Positions 56,354-64,000 of a stretch of DNA of 64,000 bases are shown here, piece after piece. Numbering within the stretch: position 1 is the first letter of the stretch; each line of letters opens with the position of its first letter. The stretch lies in assembly GCF_000178155.2 (NCBI RefSeq), contig NZ_ADKM02000018.1, forward strand, positions 145,897 to 209,896, read 5' to 3'. Origin of the DNA: Hominimerdicola alba 8. GTDB taxonomy: Bacteria; Bacillota; Clostridia; Oscillospirales; Ruminococcaceae. Below the pieces are notes generated by a model. That model was not told the origin of the DNA, did not search any database, and saw nothing but the letters and a program-made list of their open reading frames with translations. A program made the position numbers and the translations under genes.

Positions 56354-57154
56354 TTATTCCAACCCCGTTTTTTTATCCTGAGCCATTGTTTTCTTAGGTG
56401 CAGACTTCTTCTTAGCCACCCTTGCGGCTTCACGCTTTAACTGCGCTCTCTGGAAGTAGCAAGTCTGTTCACGCTTCGGAACATTTTTCTTTGCTTCTAT
56501 CGCCGCCAGATTAAGTGCCGTAGTCAGCGTTTCGAGTCTTTCCGACTTACTTTCAAGCTCTGCCTGCTGCGGAAAAGGAGCTGAAACTATCTTCTTCGCT
56601 TCTTCGTAGTCCACTCTCAACTTTGAGAGATTAGTCTTCACCTGATCTATACGGCGGTCAATATTATACAGCCCTGCTTCGATACGGCTGAGATTATGGG
56701 CAAAACTGCTTATCAGCTTCGCCGTATGTGTGTATTCGCCCTTCATTGTGGCAGTCATACCGCCGCCCATCGCAGGGCTGTGTACAGTAATAGACAGCGG
56801 AAAGCCCTGAAACTCTCCGACCTTGACAGGGGTATCAGCTATCCTTATTGAAAGCGCCGTTTCTTCAAGAGCCTTTGCCGCTTCTTTTCTGTCCGTGTAC
56901 TCCACATCGCCGATTTTTATCTTGAATACGGGGAGCTTTGTCTCGGGATCAATCGGCAGAGCTTTTAATGCCTTGCGGTCAGCCTGCAAATTGGCAAGAG
57001 CCGTTGTAAGCTGTTCTTCTTTCATCGGGAAAGCCTTTATCTTATCCTGCATCTCATAAACCGTATTGTCATACTCGGCGGCAAGCGTTTTAAGTTCCTT
57101 GACCCCGTTATCGAGCATGAGCTTCTCCTTGTTACACTTCACTTTAGGACACAT
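56354..57154 (-). pseudogene. C-terminal fragment of an ICE SNF2-type helicase/methylase
   Basis: About 266 codons. The helical region with LADTPVKVGEFQGFPLSI, GEYTHTAKLISSFAHNLSRIEAGL and the coiled TNLSKLRVDYEEAKKIVSAPFPQQAELESKSERLETL is the usual tail of the >2000-residue helicase-methylase of clostridial integrative elements. The helicase motifs are missing upstream. A longer basic tail (REAARVAKKKSAPKKTMAQ) ends it. Confidence 0.7.
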
Positions 57155-57197
57155 ATCCAGAGCGGACCTTATATCGGAAATTATAGGTAATAATCAT

Positions 57198-57235
57198 AAG
57201 AGCCTGATTTCGATGTAGAATCAGGCTCTTTCTAT
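57198..57235 (+). terminator. Terminator hairpin
   Basis: AAGAGCCTGATT / AATCAGGCTCTT stem followed by TCTATTT. The gap from 57236 to 57421 is AT-rich and shows no other signal. Confidence 0.7.
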
Positions 57236-57421
57236 TTAGTCGATTGACTTTATAGGGTAAATTCTGGTATAATGCCCCAAAAAGTGATAAAGTTCCTATT
57301 CAATTTAAGTTATAATTATGGTTTGTATGTTAAGAATATATATATCATACATTTTCAACTTTATATTTGTAAATAGTAATTGTAAGTTTTTACGAAGTTT
57401 TTAAAACTATACACAATATCA

Positions 57422-57450
57422 TTGACATTTCAGCTTTTAAATGATAATAT
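57422..57450 (+). promoter_or_regulatory. Promoter of the asnB fragment
   Basis: TTGACA, 17 bp, TAATAT (a TATAAT lies 3 bp further). Transcription would start a few bases before the attenuator. Confidence 0.7.
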
Positions 57451-57463
57451 AATTTAAAACAAG

Positions 57464-57506
57464 GACGTTTTAGCAGATTATTTGTCTGCTGGAACGTCTT
57501 TTTTTA
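57464..57506 (+). terminator. Leader attenuator before asnB
   Basis: A nested stem GACGTT/AACGTC and AGCAGA/TCTGCT, with an internal bulge, is followed by seven T. It lies between the promoter and the Shine-Dalgarno TTGGAGGA. Confidence 0.8.
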
Positions 57507-57536
57507 TTATTTATCAAACGTTGGAGGAATACAGAA

Positions 57537-58412
57537 ATGTGTACGATAATGTGTTACTGCGGCATCAGCGGCGGTACAGGAAAAGTTATGGAGGGTCTGA
57601 AGACTACAATCTCACGAGGTCCTGACGATCAAAGGATAGTAAAGATACCCGACGGTATTCTCGGCTTTCAGCGCCTGTCTATAATGGGACTTACTCCCGA
57701 GGGAATGCAGCCTTTTGAACTTGATGGAGATTTTGCAGTATGTAACGGCGAGATATATGGTTTCCGAAAGCTCAGGGACAAGCTCATTGATATGGGTTAT
57801 ATTTTCAGAAGCGACAGCGACTGCGAAATACTTCTTCCTCTATATAGAGAATACGGCACGGATATGTTCTCACTGCTCGATGCTGAATTTGCCTGTGTTA
57901 TATATGATAGTGATGAGCATCAATTCATAGCCGCAAGAGACCCGATAGGCATACGTCCGCTGTATTACGGAAAGTCCGACGATGGCACAATGGTGTTTGC
58001 CAGCGAGCCTAAAAACCTTGTAAAGATATGTAAAAAGATCACGCCCTTTCCTCCGGGACATTATTATAAAAACGGAGAATTCCACTGCTACTGCAATATC
58101 ACATCTGTTGACAAAGTTATCAGTGATGATATGGACACAGTATGCAGAAATATCCACGATAAACTGGTGGCAGGCGTTGAAAAGCGTCTTGACTCTGATG
58201 CAAAAGTCGGATTTTTACTATCCGGCGGTCTTGACTCGTCCCTTGTATGTTCTATAGCACAGAAAAAAAGTGACAAACCCATAAAGACCTTCGCTATCGG
58301 CATGAACACGGACGCTATCGACCTGAAATATGCTAAACAGGTGGCTGACTATATCGGAAGCGATCATACAGAGATCATTATCACAAAAGATGATGTGATT
58401 TCTGCTATCATA
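57537..58412 (+). pseudogene. asnB: Asparagine synthetase B, 3'-truncated
   Basis: About 291 codons of an enzyme that is normally ~500-600 residues. The glutaminase domain is intact: Cys2 nucleophile, SRGPDDQ, GFQRLSI and NGEIY. The synthetase domain starts with the PP-loop LLSGGLDSS near residue 230 and breaks off after DDVISAI. From there the frame runs antisense into a VirB4-type gene and stops at 58424. The glutaminase half could still work; asparagine synthesis should not. Confidence 0.85.
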
Positions 58413-59405
58413 TCCCGCCTGTGAAGCCTTTTTCTGTTCATCGACCTTCATAGCTTCAACAGCCGTCAGTTTCTTCTTAACGAATTTAAGTGCATCTATC
58501 TGGTCTAACGGCTCAACATGAAGATTGATACAGAATAAATTCTGCATTTCCAGAAAGTCTTTCAGTATCTCGTCCGACAGTTCGCCGGCAAGGATATTCA
58601 GTCCCCAAACCGCACCGTAAGCATTGCCGATCTCAAAGTCAGCCTTATTGAACTTCAGCGACGGCGGACAGATAAAGTCCTTTGTGTCCATTCCGGCTTT
58701 CAGCATACTGTCCCAATCGAAGATAAAATGCTGACTGCGGAAAGGATTGAGCGCATAATAAAGTGCTTCAAGCCTTGCTCTGCCGTCAAGAACCTCCGCT
58801 TCAACACCAAAAGCCTTAAAGCCCTTGATAACGTCATTCTTGATAGACATGAGCTTTGCTCTTGCCGCCTTGTATGAAGTGCTTTCGATACCGAAAGTGA
58901 GAAACTTCCTCGCACTCTGACCGTTTGAGCCTGTCATAAGCTTGTCGGTCAGCATTTTGCTGTACTCCGAGCGAATATCGTTGAAGTCATCGTCCTGCTC
59001 GGGAATCTGAATAGTCTTTATCAGCTTGTCCTTTGAGCGATTCTGATTCTCAAAGGTCAGCTGAAACTTGATCGTATTATCGAAAAGGTTGATAATATCG
59101 CAGTATTTTGAAAAAATGTTGTTCTGTTCATCAAACTCCGCAATGCTGTAATTGGCATCGTAAAACTGTACTGTCAAAGAATAAAAATTCTCCGACACCT
59201 GACAAACTCCGTCACGGAACATACACAGGAAAGGGATCGTATTCTGCACCGTGGCATTGCTGCCGTTTTCTTTCTTTATCTCAGCCATTCTTGCGGATAA
59301 AAGTTTTTTGTCCTCTTTGGTAAGCTGTGAGGCAGGCTTGCCCATGATAACAGCCGATTTGGACTTGTTATCACTTATCTTGGCATCTTTCTTTCTAAAG
59401 CCCAT
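58408..59405 (-). pseudogene. TraE/VirB4-type conjugation ATPase, 3'-truncated
   Basis: About 330 N-terminal codons of a normally ~800-residue ATPase. The N-terminus has ITVQNTIPFLCMFRDGVCQVSENFYS, RLEALYYALNPF and WGLNILAGELSD...HVEPLDQIDALKFVKKKLTAVEAMKVDEQKKASQAGYD, typical of clostridial ICE TraE. The Walker motifs lie downstream and are missing. At ~58408 it fuses antisense to asnB; the chimeric frame stops at 58218. Confidence 0.82.
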
Positions 59406-59471
59406 TGGTAAACCTCCGTTATATCAAAGCGGAGGACACCGAAAGTATACTATTATATATAGAGAGCTGTA

Positions 59472-61061
59472 TCAGCCTTTTCTTTCGGCATCTCTCAGCT
59501 TTTTTCGTATCTTCATATATTCGATGTGCCGTTCAAAGCTCACGAATACGTTTGTTGTTCTGTTCCACTTCGATTTCAGCTTGTTGGACTTCTCCAAAAG
59601 GTCAAGCATTGTCGGCAGTTTACCGTCAACAGCATACCTCTTGATATGCTCCTTGATGTATTTGGTTGTTGCTTCGTAGTCCTCGATAGTGGCGGCATTT
59701 TTCTTCTTGAAGCGGCTCTGCGACCAGCCTGATTTGCCCTGATACTCCTTGTAAACAGGCTCCAGCTCGTCACGGTGCTTCATCTTTTCAATGAGCGTAT
59801 CGATAGCCGTAAACTTCTTTCTCAGATCGGCAAGCTCAGTTGTGTGGTCATCAGCGTGTGGAGTGTTAAAGAAAAATCCTGACAGCTCGCTGAATGACAT
59901 AATACCGCCCGATTCAAGATCTGCGATAATTTCATCGGCTCTGCCCATACCTCTGATAGCTTTCCACGAATCTTCTTTTTCAGGTGATTTACTCTCGGTA
60001 AGTGTGGGTTGTGGTGTCGGGGCAGATGGTTCAGGCTTCGGCTCGGTGGGCTTGGTAGCAGTTGTGTTAAGCATATCAAGCTGTGCCTGCCGTCTTGCTC
60101 GTCGGGCTGCAAAGAACTTCTCAACCTGTTCCGCAGCAGCTTTTCTTTTTGCGGTTTCACTGGTTTCCGTGATAGTTTCAGGCTCGGCAGATTGTTTCGG
60201 CTTTGTCGGTGCGGTGACTGTCTGTGTCGGCTTCGGCGGTTCGATAAGCATATCGGGAGTGACATTTGCCGCTGACAGCTTTTCTTGAATCTCCGCTATC
60301 TGCTCGGTGATGCTTTCGACGGTGAAGCTCTCGCCCAGCGTTTCGGCTCTTGTGAACCTCTGCTGACCGTCACCTGATAAACGGAATTTCAGCTTGACCT
60401 TATTGCTCGGCTTGTAAACATATTCGATACCGCACTCCGAACATTTTTCAAGAAAATCCTTAAAGTCACGGCTGTAAAGCATGACCTCTGCAATCTTAAC
60501 ACGGAGCTTATCTTTCCATGACTTACCCTCTTTTTGCATATCACGCTCAAAGTGAGATACACCGTGTCCCTTTTCAGGCTCGGAGATAACTGAAATGCCG
60601 TGTTCTTTGCATAGCTCGTCCGAAATAGCCCGTAACTGCGCCCATGACCTGTCCTTGACCTTGCCTTGATTGTGTTCGTAGGTAAAACTAAGTCCGTTGT
60701 AGAGGTTTGTGTTGTTAAAAATGATGTGACAGTGCAAATGCTGTTTATCATTATGAACCGCAAGCACATATTGGTAGTTGCCTTGCAAGAAACGGTCGCA
60801 CAATTCCTCTCCGATTTGCAAGGCTTGTTCGGGTGTCACTTCATCAGGAGCGAAACTCTGGACTATGTGGTGTGCGAGGATTTGTGTTCGCCCTGTTCCG
60901 CCTTCTCTGACTGCTCGGAAGTCGGCGGCAGCACCGATGCTGTCGGCTCGGCAGGCATAAGACTGCACATATAAGCTGTTGACGGTCTTATCTCCGTTTG
61001 TGATATATCGGAGAGCCGCCCCGTCTGTTGCCTTGATTGAATGGATAGAAGTGTATGCCAA
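59472..61061 (-). CDS. MOB-P type relaxase
   Basis: 529 residues. The N-terminal HUH nuclease has its metal motif His108-Leu-His110-Cys-His112 (HLHCHIIFNNTN), plus AHHIVQSFAPDEVTPEQA. The nicking tyrosine is likely one of the early tyrosines, such as Tyr19 or Tyr31. A long Pro/Thr-rich middle (~295-350) links a C-terminal helical domain. It cuts and pilots a single strand at oriT. The gene starts within the mobC frame. Confidence 0.9.
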   Translation of the reverse strand: MAYTSIHSIKATDGAALRYITNGDKTVNSLYVQSYACRADSIGAAADFRAVREGGTGRTQILAHHIVQSFAPDEVTPEQALQIGEELCDRFLQGNYQYVLAVHNDKQHLHCHIIFNNTNLYNGLSFTYEHNQGKVKDRSWAQLRAISDELCKEHGISVISEPEKGHGVSHFERDMQKEGKSWKDKLRVKIAEVMLYSRDFKDFLEKCSECGIEYVYKPSNKVKLKFRLSGDGQQRFTRAETLGESFTVESITEQIAEIQEKLSAANVTPDMLIEPPKPTQTVTAPTKPKQSAEPETITETSETAKRKAAAEQVEKFFAARRARRQAQLDMLNTTATKPTEPKPEPSAPTPQPTLTESKSPEKEDSWKAIRGMGRADEIIADLESGGIMSFSELSGFFFNTPHADDHTTELADLRKKFTAIDTLIEKMKHRDELEPVYKEYQGKSGWSQSRFKKKNAATIEDYEATTKYIKEHIKRYAVDGKLPTMLDLLEKSNKLKSKWNRTTNVFVSFERHIEYMKIRKKLRDAERKG

Positions 61062-61534
61062 ATTTCATTAACCCCTCTCTTTATCTCGTCAATATCCTCG
61101 GCATAGATTCGCCCTGTGCTGTAAAGCCGAACAAGTATTTGATTGATGTTGCTCCCGATGCGTTTCATAAGACGGTTACACTCCGATATATCGGTGGTGT
61201 CGGGAACGAGATCAACCCTCGCCCTAACGCAGTCACGGATATACTCCGTTTTGTTTTTATAGCCGTACTGCTCGCACTTGGAAAGAATATCCTGCATTTC
61301 CGATTCCGTAAAGCGTACATTCAGCGTATAAGACTTCTTTTCTTTCCTACGTTTCAGGTACTTGCGTTCATCGTCGGAAAGCTCGTCCTCGGACTTGTGT
61401 GCAAGGGTATCGTCAAGCTCGGCTCTGACCTCTTGGTCCAGAGCATTGTTGATAGCTCCCTCGTAGGTCATGCCCTCGAACTCCATAACCTTGCGCTTGG
61501 GTGGTCTGCCACGCTTCTTTTTCTCAGTTTTCAT
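60863..61534 (-). CDS. mobC: MobC-like relaxosome protein
   Basis: 223 residues, GGAGACACC upstream. RKEKKSYTLNVRFTESEMQDILSKCEQYGYKNKTEYIRDCV is the ribbon-helix-helix; NRLMKRIGSNINQILVRLYSTG and VNEIWHTLL are the MobC tail. The C-terminal ~60 residues lie in a different frame over the relaxase 5' end, with 199 nt shared. MobC nicking auxiliaries melt oriT and recruit the relaxase. Confidence 0.85.
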   Translation of the reverse strand: MKTEKKKRGRPPKRKVMEFEGMTYEGAINNALDQEVRAELDDTLAHKSEDELSDDERKYLKRRKEKKSYTLNVRFTESEMQDILSKCEQYGYKNKTEYIRDCVRARVDLVPDTTDISECNRLMKRIGSNINQILVRLYSTGRIYAEDIDEIKRGVNEIWHTLLSIQSRQQTGRLSDISQTEIRPSTAYMCSLMPAEPTASVLPPTSEQSEKAEQGEHKSSHTT

Positions 61535-61579
61535 AGTGGTGTCTCCTTTGTTTTCATTTCGGCGTAAGCCGATTTTTTT

Positions 61580-61749
61580 ATGACCGCTGTGCGGTCATTT
61601 CGGGGCTTGGGGTGTCCCCAACAAGCATTGGTGGAATTTCGCTCGCTGTGCGGCGCATTCCACTATGCTTGTTATTTTTGTTGCGCTGTTGCGCGTTTTT
61701 TCGCCTGAGCTTTTCTCTCTGCTCAGGCTTTCGCTGTTCCGTCAGCGAA
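61580..61749. other. Hairpin cluster, candidate oriT
   Basis: Five inverted repeats in 170 bp just upstream of mobC: ATGACCGC/GCGGTCAT (61580-61598), TTGGGG/CCCCAA (61607-61621), AACAAGCAT-GTGGAAT/ATTCCAC-ATGCTTGTT (61620-61673), GCCTGAGC/GCTCAGGC (61703-61728) and TTCGCTG/CAGCGAA (61729-61748). The nick site is not identified. Confidence 0.55.
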
Positions 61750-61861
61750 TTGGAGCTGTGCGACTTTCATTCTCTCTGCCGTCTTTCGGCGGTATCATCA
61801 TTGTAAACTGGCTCGGCGCAATTATTGCGCAGTCTGGGCGGCAGTTTGATGAAAGTGGGGG

Positions 61862-61890
61862 TTGCTTTTTCGGTTGCGGTGTGGTATAAT
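61862..61890 (+). promoter_or_regulatory. Promoter of the alpha/beta hydrolase gene
   Basis: TTGCTT, 17 bp, TATAAT, 100 nt upstream of the start. Confidence 0.75.
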
Positions 61891-61989
61891 GTAGAAGTTA
61901 GGACAAGCATTCGGCTTGCTCGTATAAATCAGAATCTACTGTGTTTACTGAACAGATGTATTTCAGTTTAAATAAGGAGCTTATATTCG

Positions 61990-62958
61990 ATGAAAAAAAC
62001 AAGATCAAAAAAGAAAACCGCAATGATTGTTTTTTTGAGTGTTATCGTATTTTTGCTCATAGGCTGGTGGGCGTTTTGTGTGATGATGTATAATGAGAAT
62101 TTTAATGTTCGTGGTGACAGCTACGAACCGCTAAAGCTCAGAACAGAGGATTTCGATTCGTTGGAGTGTAAGGAATATTCCTTTTCCTCTGACAAAGGGC
62201 AGAAGCTGGCAGGCTATCTTTACAGTGTTGGCAGCGATCAGCACGGAATCGTGGTCATTGCTCACGGATTCGGAGGCGGGCATAATTCCTATATGGACGC
62301 TGCATATTTTTTTGCTGAAAACGGCTATTACGTATTTGCCTACGATGCTACCGGTTGTGATAAAAGCGAAGGTGAGGGTGTAGGCGGTGTTCCGCAGGGT
62401 GTGATCGATCTTGACCATGCGATCTCCTTTGTTGAAGATAATAATGATATCCCTGAGCTTCCGATAGTGCTTTTCGGTCATAGCTGGGGTGGATATTGTG
62501 TATGTAATGTTCTGAATTACCACTCCGAGGTCAAAGCTGTTATCGAATGTTCGGGCTTTAACAGTTCGTCCGATATGTTTGAATCAGGAGGTAAGTCTCA
62601 GGCAGGAGATGTGATCTATGCGATGACACCGTTTATCAAGATCCATGAACGTTTCAAGTATGGTAAATATGCTTCAAGCACTGCGATGGACGGTTTTGAG
62701 AAAACAGATGCATCAATACTGATTTTACATAGTGCAGATGATAATGTGATAGGTATTGAATATGGATACGATAAATATTATGAGAAATACAGGGATGACC
62801 CACGTTTTACCTTCATAAGATTTGAGGACAGAGGGCATAATGAAGTATTCAACGATCCGGACAACACATACAAAGATGAGTTTAATGCCGAATTTGACAA
62901 ATGGCTCGGATCGCTTGATTACGACTACAATGCCGAAGAGAATGCTCATGTACGGTAA
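61990..62958 (+). CDS. Membrane-anchored alpha/beta hydrolase
   Basis: 322 residues after AAGGAGC. A membrane anchor (MIVFLSVIVFLLIGWWAFCV) leads to an outward-facing hydrolase of the BAAT/YqkD-like group. The nucleophile is Ser165 in FGHSWGG; oxyanion region AHGFGGG; acid ILILHSADDNVI; and base His in DRGHNEV. The substrate is unknown. It lies between the conjugation genes and the tet leader, probably cargo. Confidence 0.85.
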   Translation: MKKTRSKKKTAMIVFLSVIVFLLIGWWAFCVMMYNENFNVRGDSYEPLKLRTEDFDSLECKEYSFSSDKGQKLAGYLYSVGSDQHGIVVIAHGFGGGHNSYMDAAYFFAENGYYVFAYDATGCDKSEGEGVGGVPQGVIDLDHAISFVEDNNDIPELPIVLFGHSWGGYCVCNVLNYHSEVKAVIECSGFNSSSDMFESGGKSQAGDVIYAMTPFIKIHERFKYGKYASSTAMDGFEKTDASILILHSADDNVIGIEYGYDKYYEKYRDDPRFTFIRFEDRGHNEVFNDPDNTYKDEFNAEFDKWLGSLDYDYNAEENAHVR

Positions 62959-63220
62959 GGAAGCAAGCAACCGAAAACAAGAGATAGACCGCCAGCACTA
63001 CACTATTCCGAACCAAAGACCAAAAAATAAGCATTGTGGGAAAATCTAAACTTTTGGATTTTCCTACAATGCCGACTACGGCGGAATCCCTCCCACTCCT
63101 TATACCTTTCTTTCCGTATACATTGAATTTGTATTTAGTAACTGCTATAATGTCCCTATTCAAATTATAAATGTGTTGAATTAGTTACATGTACATATTT
63201 TTTGTACCGGAGGAAGTGAA

Positions 63221-63742
63221 ATGAATCCAAAAATTTATCTCATTACAGGCTTAATGGCTTCTGGAAAATCTACAGTTTCCGATTTACTGGCAAAATCAAT
63301 AGAAAAATGCGTCCATCTTCGTGGTGATGTGTTCCGAAAAATGATTATTTCAGGCAGAGAAAATATGTCAGCTACCCCATCAGCGGAAGCAGTCCGCCAG
63401 CTGTACCTTCGATACAAATTGACTGCTGATGCGGCAAAGTCATACTTTGACAACGGCTTTTCTGTAGTGATCCAAGATAACTACTACGGTGATGAATTAA
63501 ACCGAATGATAAATTATCTGCATAAATACCCTGTTGAGGTTGTAGTTCTTTGTCCAGATGTGGAAACAATAAAAGAAAGGGAACGATACAGGGAGAAAAC
63601 AGGCTATTCCGGCTTTACGGTCGAAACCTTATACGATACATTTATGCAGACAACACCACGGATCGGCTTTTGGCTGGACAATTCCAACCAAACACCACAG
63701 CAGACAGCAGAAACCATTCTGAACGCCAGGAAGCCGGTATGA
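63221..63742 (+). CDS. Zeta-toxin/CPT-like P-loop kinase
   Basis: 173 residues after GGAGG. Walker A is GLMASGKST (10-18). HLRGDVFRKMI provides the Asp of the substrate pocket, VVIQDNYYGDEL the Walker B region, and ERERYREKTGY the arginine lid. Similar kinases phosphorylate antibiotics (chloramphenicol) or UDP-sugars (zeta toxin) or simple metabolites. No antitoxin is seen beside it, so a metabolite or drug kinase is more likely than a toxin. Confidence 0.75.
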   Translation: MNPKIYLITGLMASGKSTVSDLLAKSIEKCVHLRGDVFRKMIISGRENMSATPSAEAVRQLYLRYKLTADAAKSYFDNGFSVVIQDNYYGDELNRMINYLHKYPVEVVVLCPDVETIKERERYREKTGYSGFTVETLYDTFMQTTPRIGFWLDNSNQTPQQTAETILNARKPV

Positions 63743-63781
63743 TTATTACATATAAGGGGAAGAAAAATTTCTTTTAGGTAC

Positions 63782-63810
63782 TTGCTTTCCTAAAACTGAT
63801 GTGATACAAT
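63782..63810 (+). promoter_or_regulatory. Promoter of the tet leader
   Basis: TTGCTT, 17 bp, TACAAT. Confidence 0.8.
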
Positions 63811-64000
63811 GATTTAATCCAGAAAAGGAGTAAAAAATATGCGGCAAGGTATTCTTAAATAAAACTATAATCAAATAGTGGGAACAAAGGATTATGATAG
63901 CTCCTTTTGTAGGGGCTTAGTTTTTTGTACCCAATTTAAGAATACTTTTGCCTTATCAATTTTGACATATCCCCAAAAACAGCAATCACAAACAGGTGTA
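63811..64000 (+). promoter_or_regulatory. Leader of a tet(M)/tet(O)/tet(W)-type resistance gene
   Basis: A seven-codon ORF (MRQGILK, 63839-63862) follows AAAGGAG. GTATTCTTAAAT (63850-63861) can pair with ATTTAAGAATAC further down, and GGGCTTAGTTTTTTGTACCC lies between. I recognise this as the attenuated leader upstream of ribosomal-protection tet genes in Tn916-like and tet(W) elements. The tet CDS itself would lie just past the right edge. Confidence 0.8.

Noticed and set aside
58218..58407. C-terminal part of the VirB4-type frame
   Set aside because: This stretch is antisense of asnB and has no VirB4 similarity; it is only an open frame after the junction.
61612..61889. Two plus-strand ORFs across the hairpin cluster
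   Set aside because: No ribosome-binding site and repeated hairpins; better explained as oriT-like non-coding DNA.

Overview
The window looks like a chromosomal segment of a Ruminococcus-type gut or rumen Firmicute (family Oscillospiraceae). Three proteins carry cellulosome-type dockerin modules. There is a lipoprotein GH26 mannanase. SpoVG, LexA, PlsX-Rnc-Smc-FtsY and infC-rpmI-rplT occur in Firmicute arrangements, and many genes use TTG starts behind strong Shine-Dalgarno sequences. No rRNA, tRNA or CRISPR array was seen. The species call is inference; the protein families are read directly.

Region by region. 1-6.5 kb: the 5' part of an ABC exporter, then spoVG, murC, lexA, a zinc-ribbon membrane protein, cobD (cbiB) and a CmpB-type membrane protein. 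6.5-10.6 kb: guaB, then two secreted proteins with N-terminal dockerins. 10.6-18 kb: a complete F1Fo ATP synthase operon on the minus strand. Its c subunit has a two-carboxylate Na+-type site, and an odd small ORF sits between atpB and atpE. 18.7-24.5 kb: a glycosyltransferase, GH26 mannanase and leuS. 24.6-27.8 kb: rpsU, a YqeG phosphatase, an endonuclease IV-like protein and unknowns. 27.9-32.3 kb (minus): two transglutaminase-like secreted proteins, one with a dockerin, then rsmI and an amidohydrolase. 32.3-49.7 kb (minus): a long housekeeping run (DUF3006-like, rdgB, ftsY, smc, Elp3-like fusion, rnc, plsX, lipoproteins, Uma2, trmFO, topA, dprA, SpoU methyltransferase). 49.9-51.3 kb: the IF3-L35-L20 operon with an AUU start and attenuating leader. 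51.5-54.7 kb: an ABC-2 exporter.

From about 54.9 kb to the right edge the DNA becomes a mosaic accessory island. It holds fragments of a serine recombinase, a PD-(D/E)xK nuclease, an ICE helicase C-terminus, asparagine synthetase and a VirB4/TraE ATPase. It also holds an intact MobC-relaxase pair with a hairpin-rich oriT candidate, an alpha/beta hydrolase and a small kinase. The window ends inside what I recognise as the transcribed leader of a tet(M)/tet(O)/tet(W)-type ribosomal-protection tetracycline-resistance gene.

The least expected feature is a set of short non-coding inverted-repeat elements, three families here called A, B and C, scattered through the core genome. They sit mostly in 5' leaders or beside stop codons. 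One copy is flanked by a 10-bp direct repeat, one family-B copy lies inside a family-A copy next to a family-C copy, and one family-B copy supplies the last codons and stop of rsmI. They look like MITEs, but no mobilising transposase is visible in the window.
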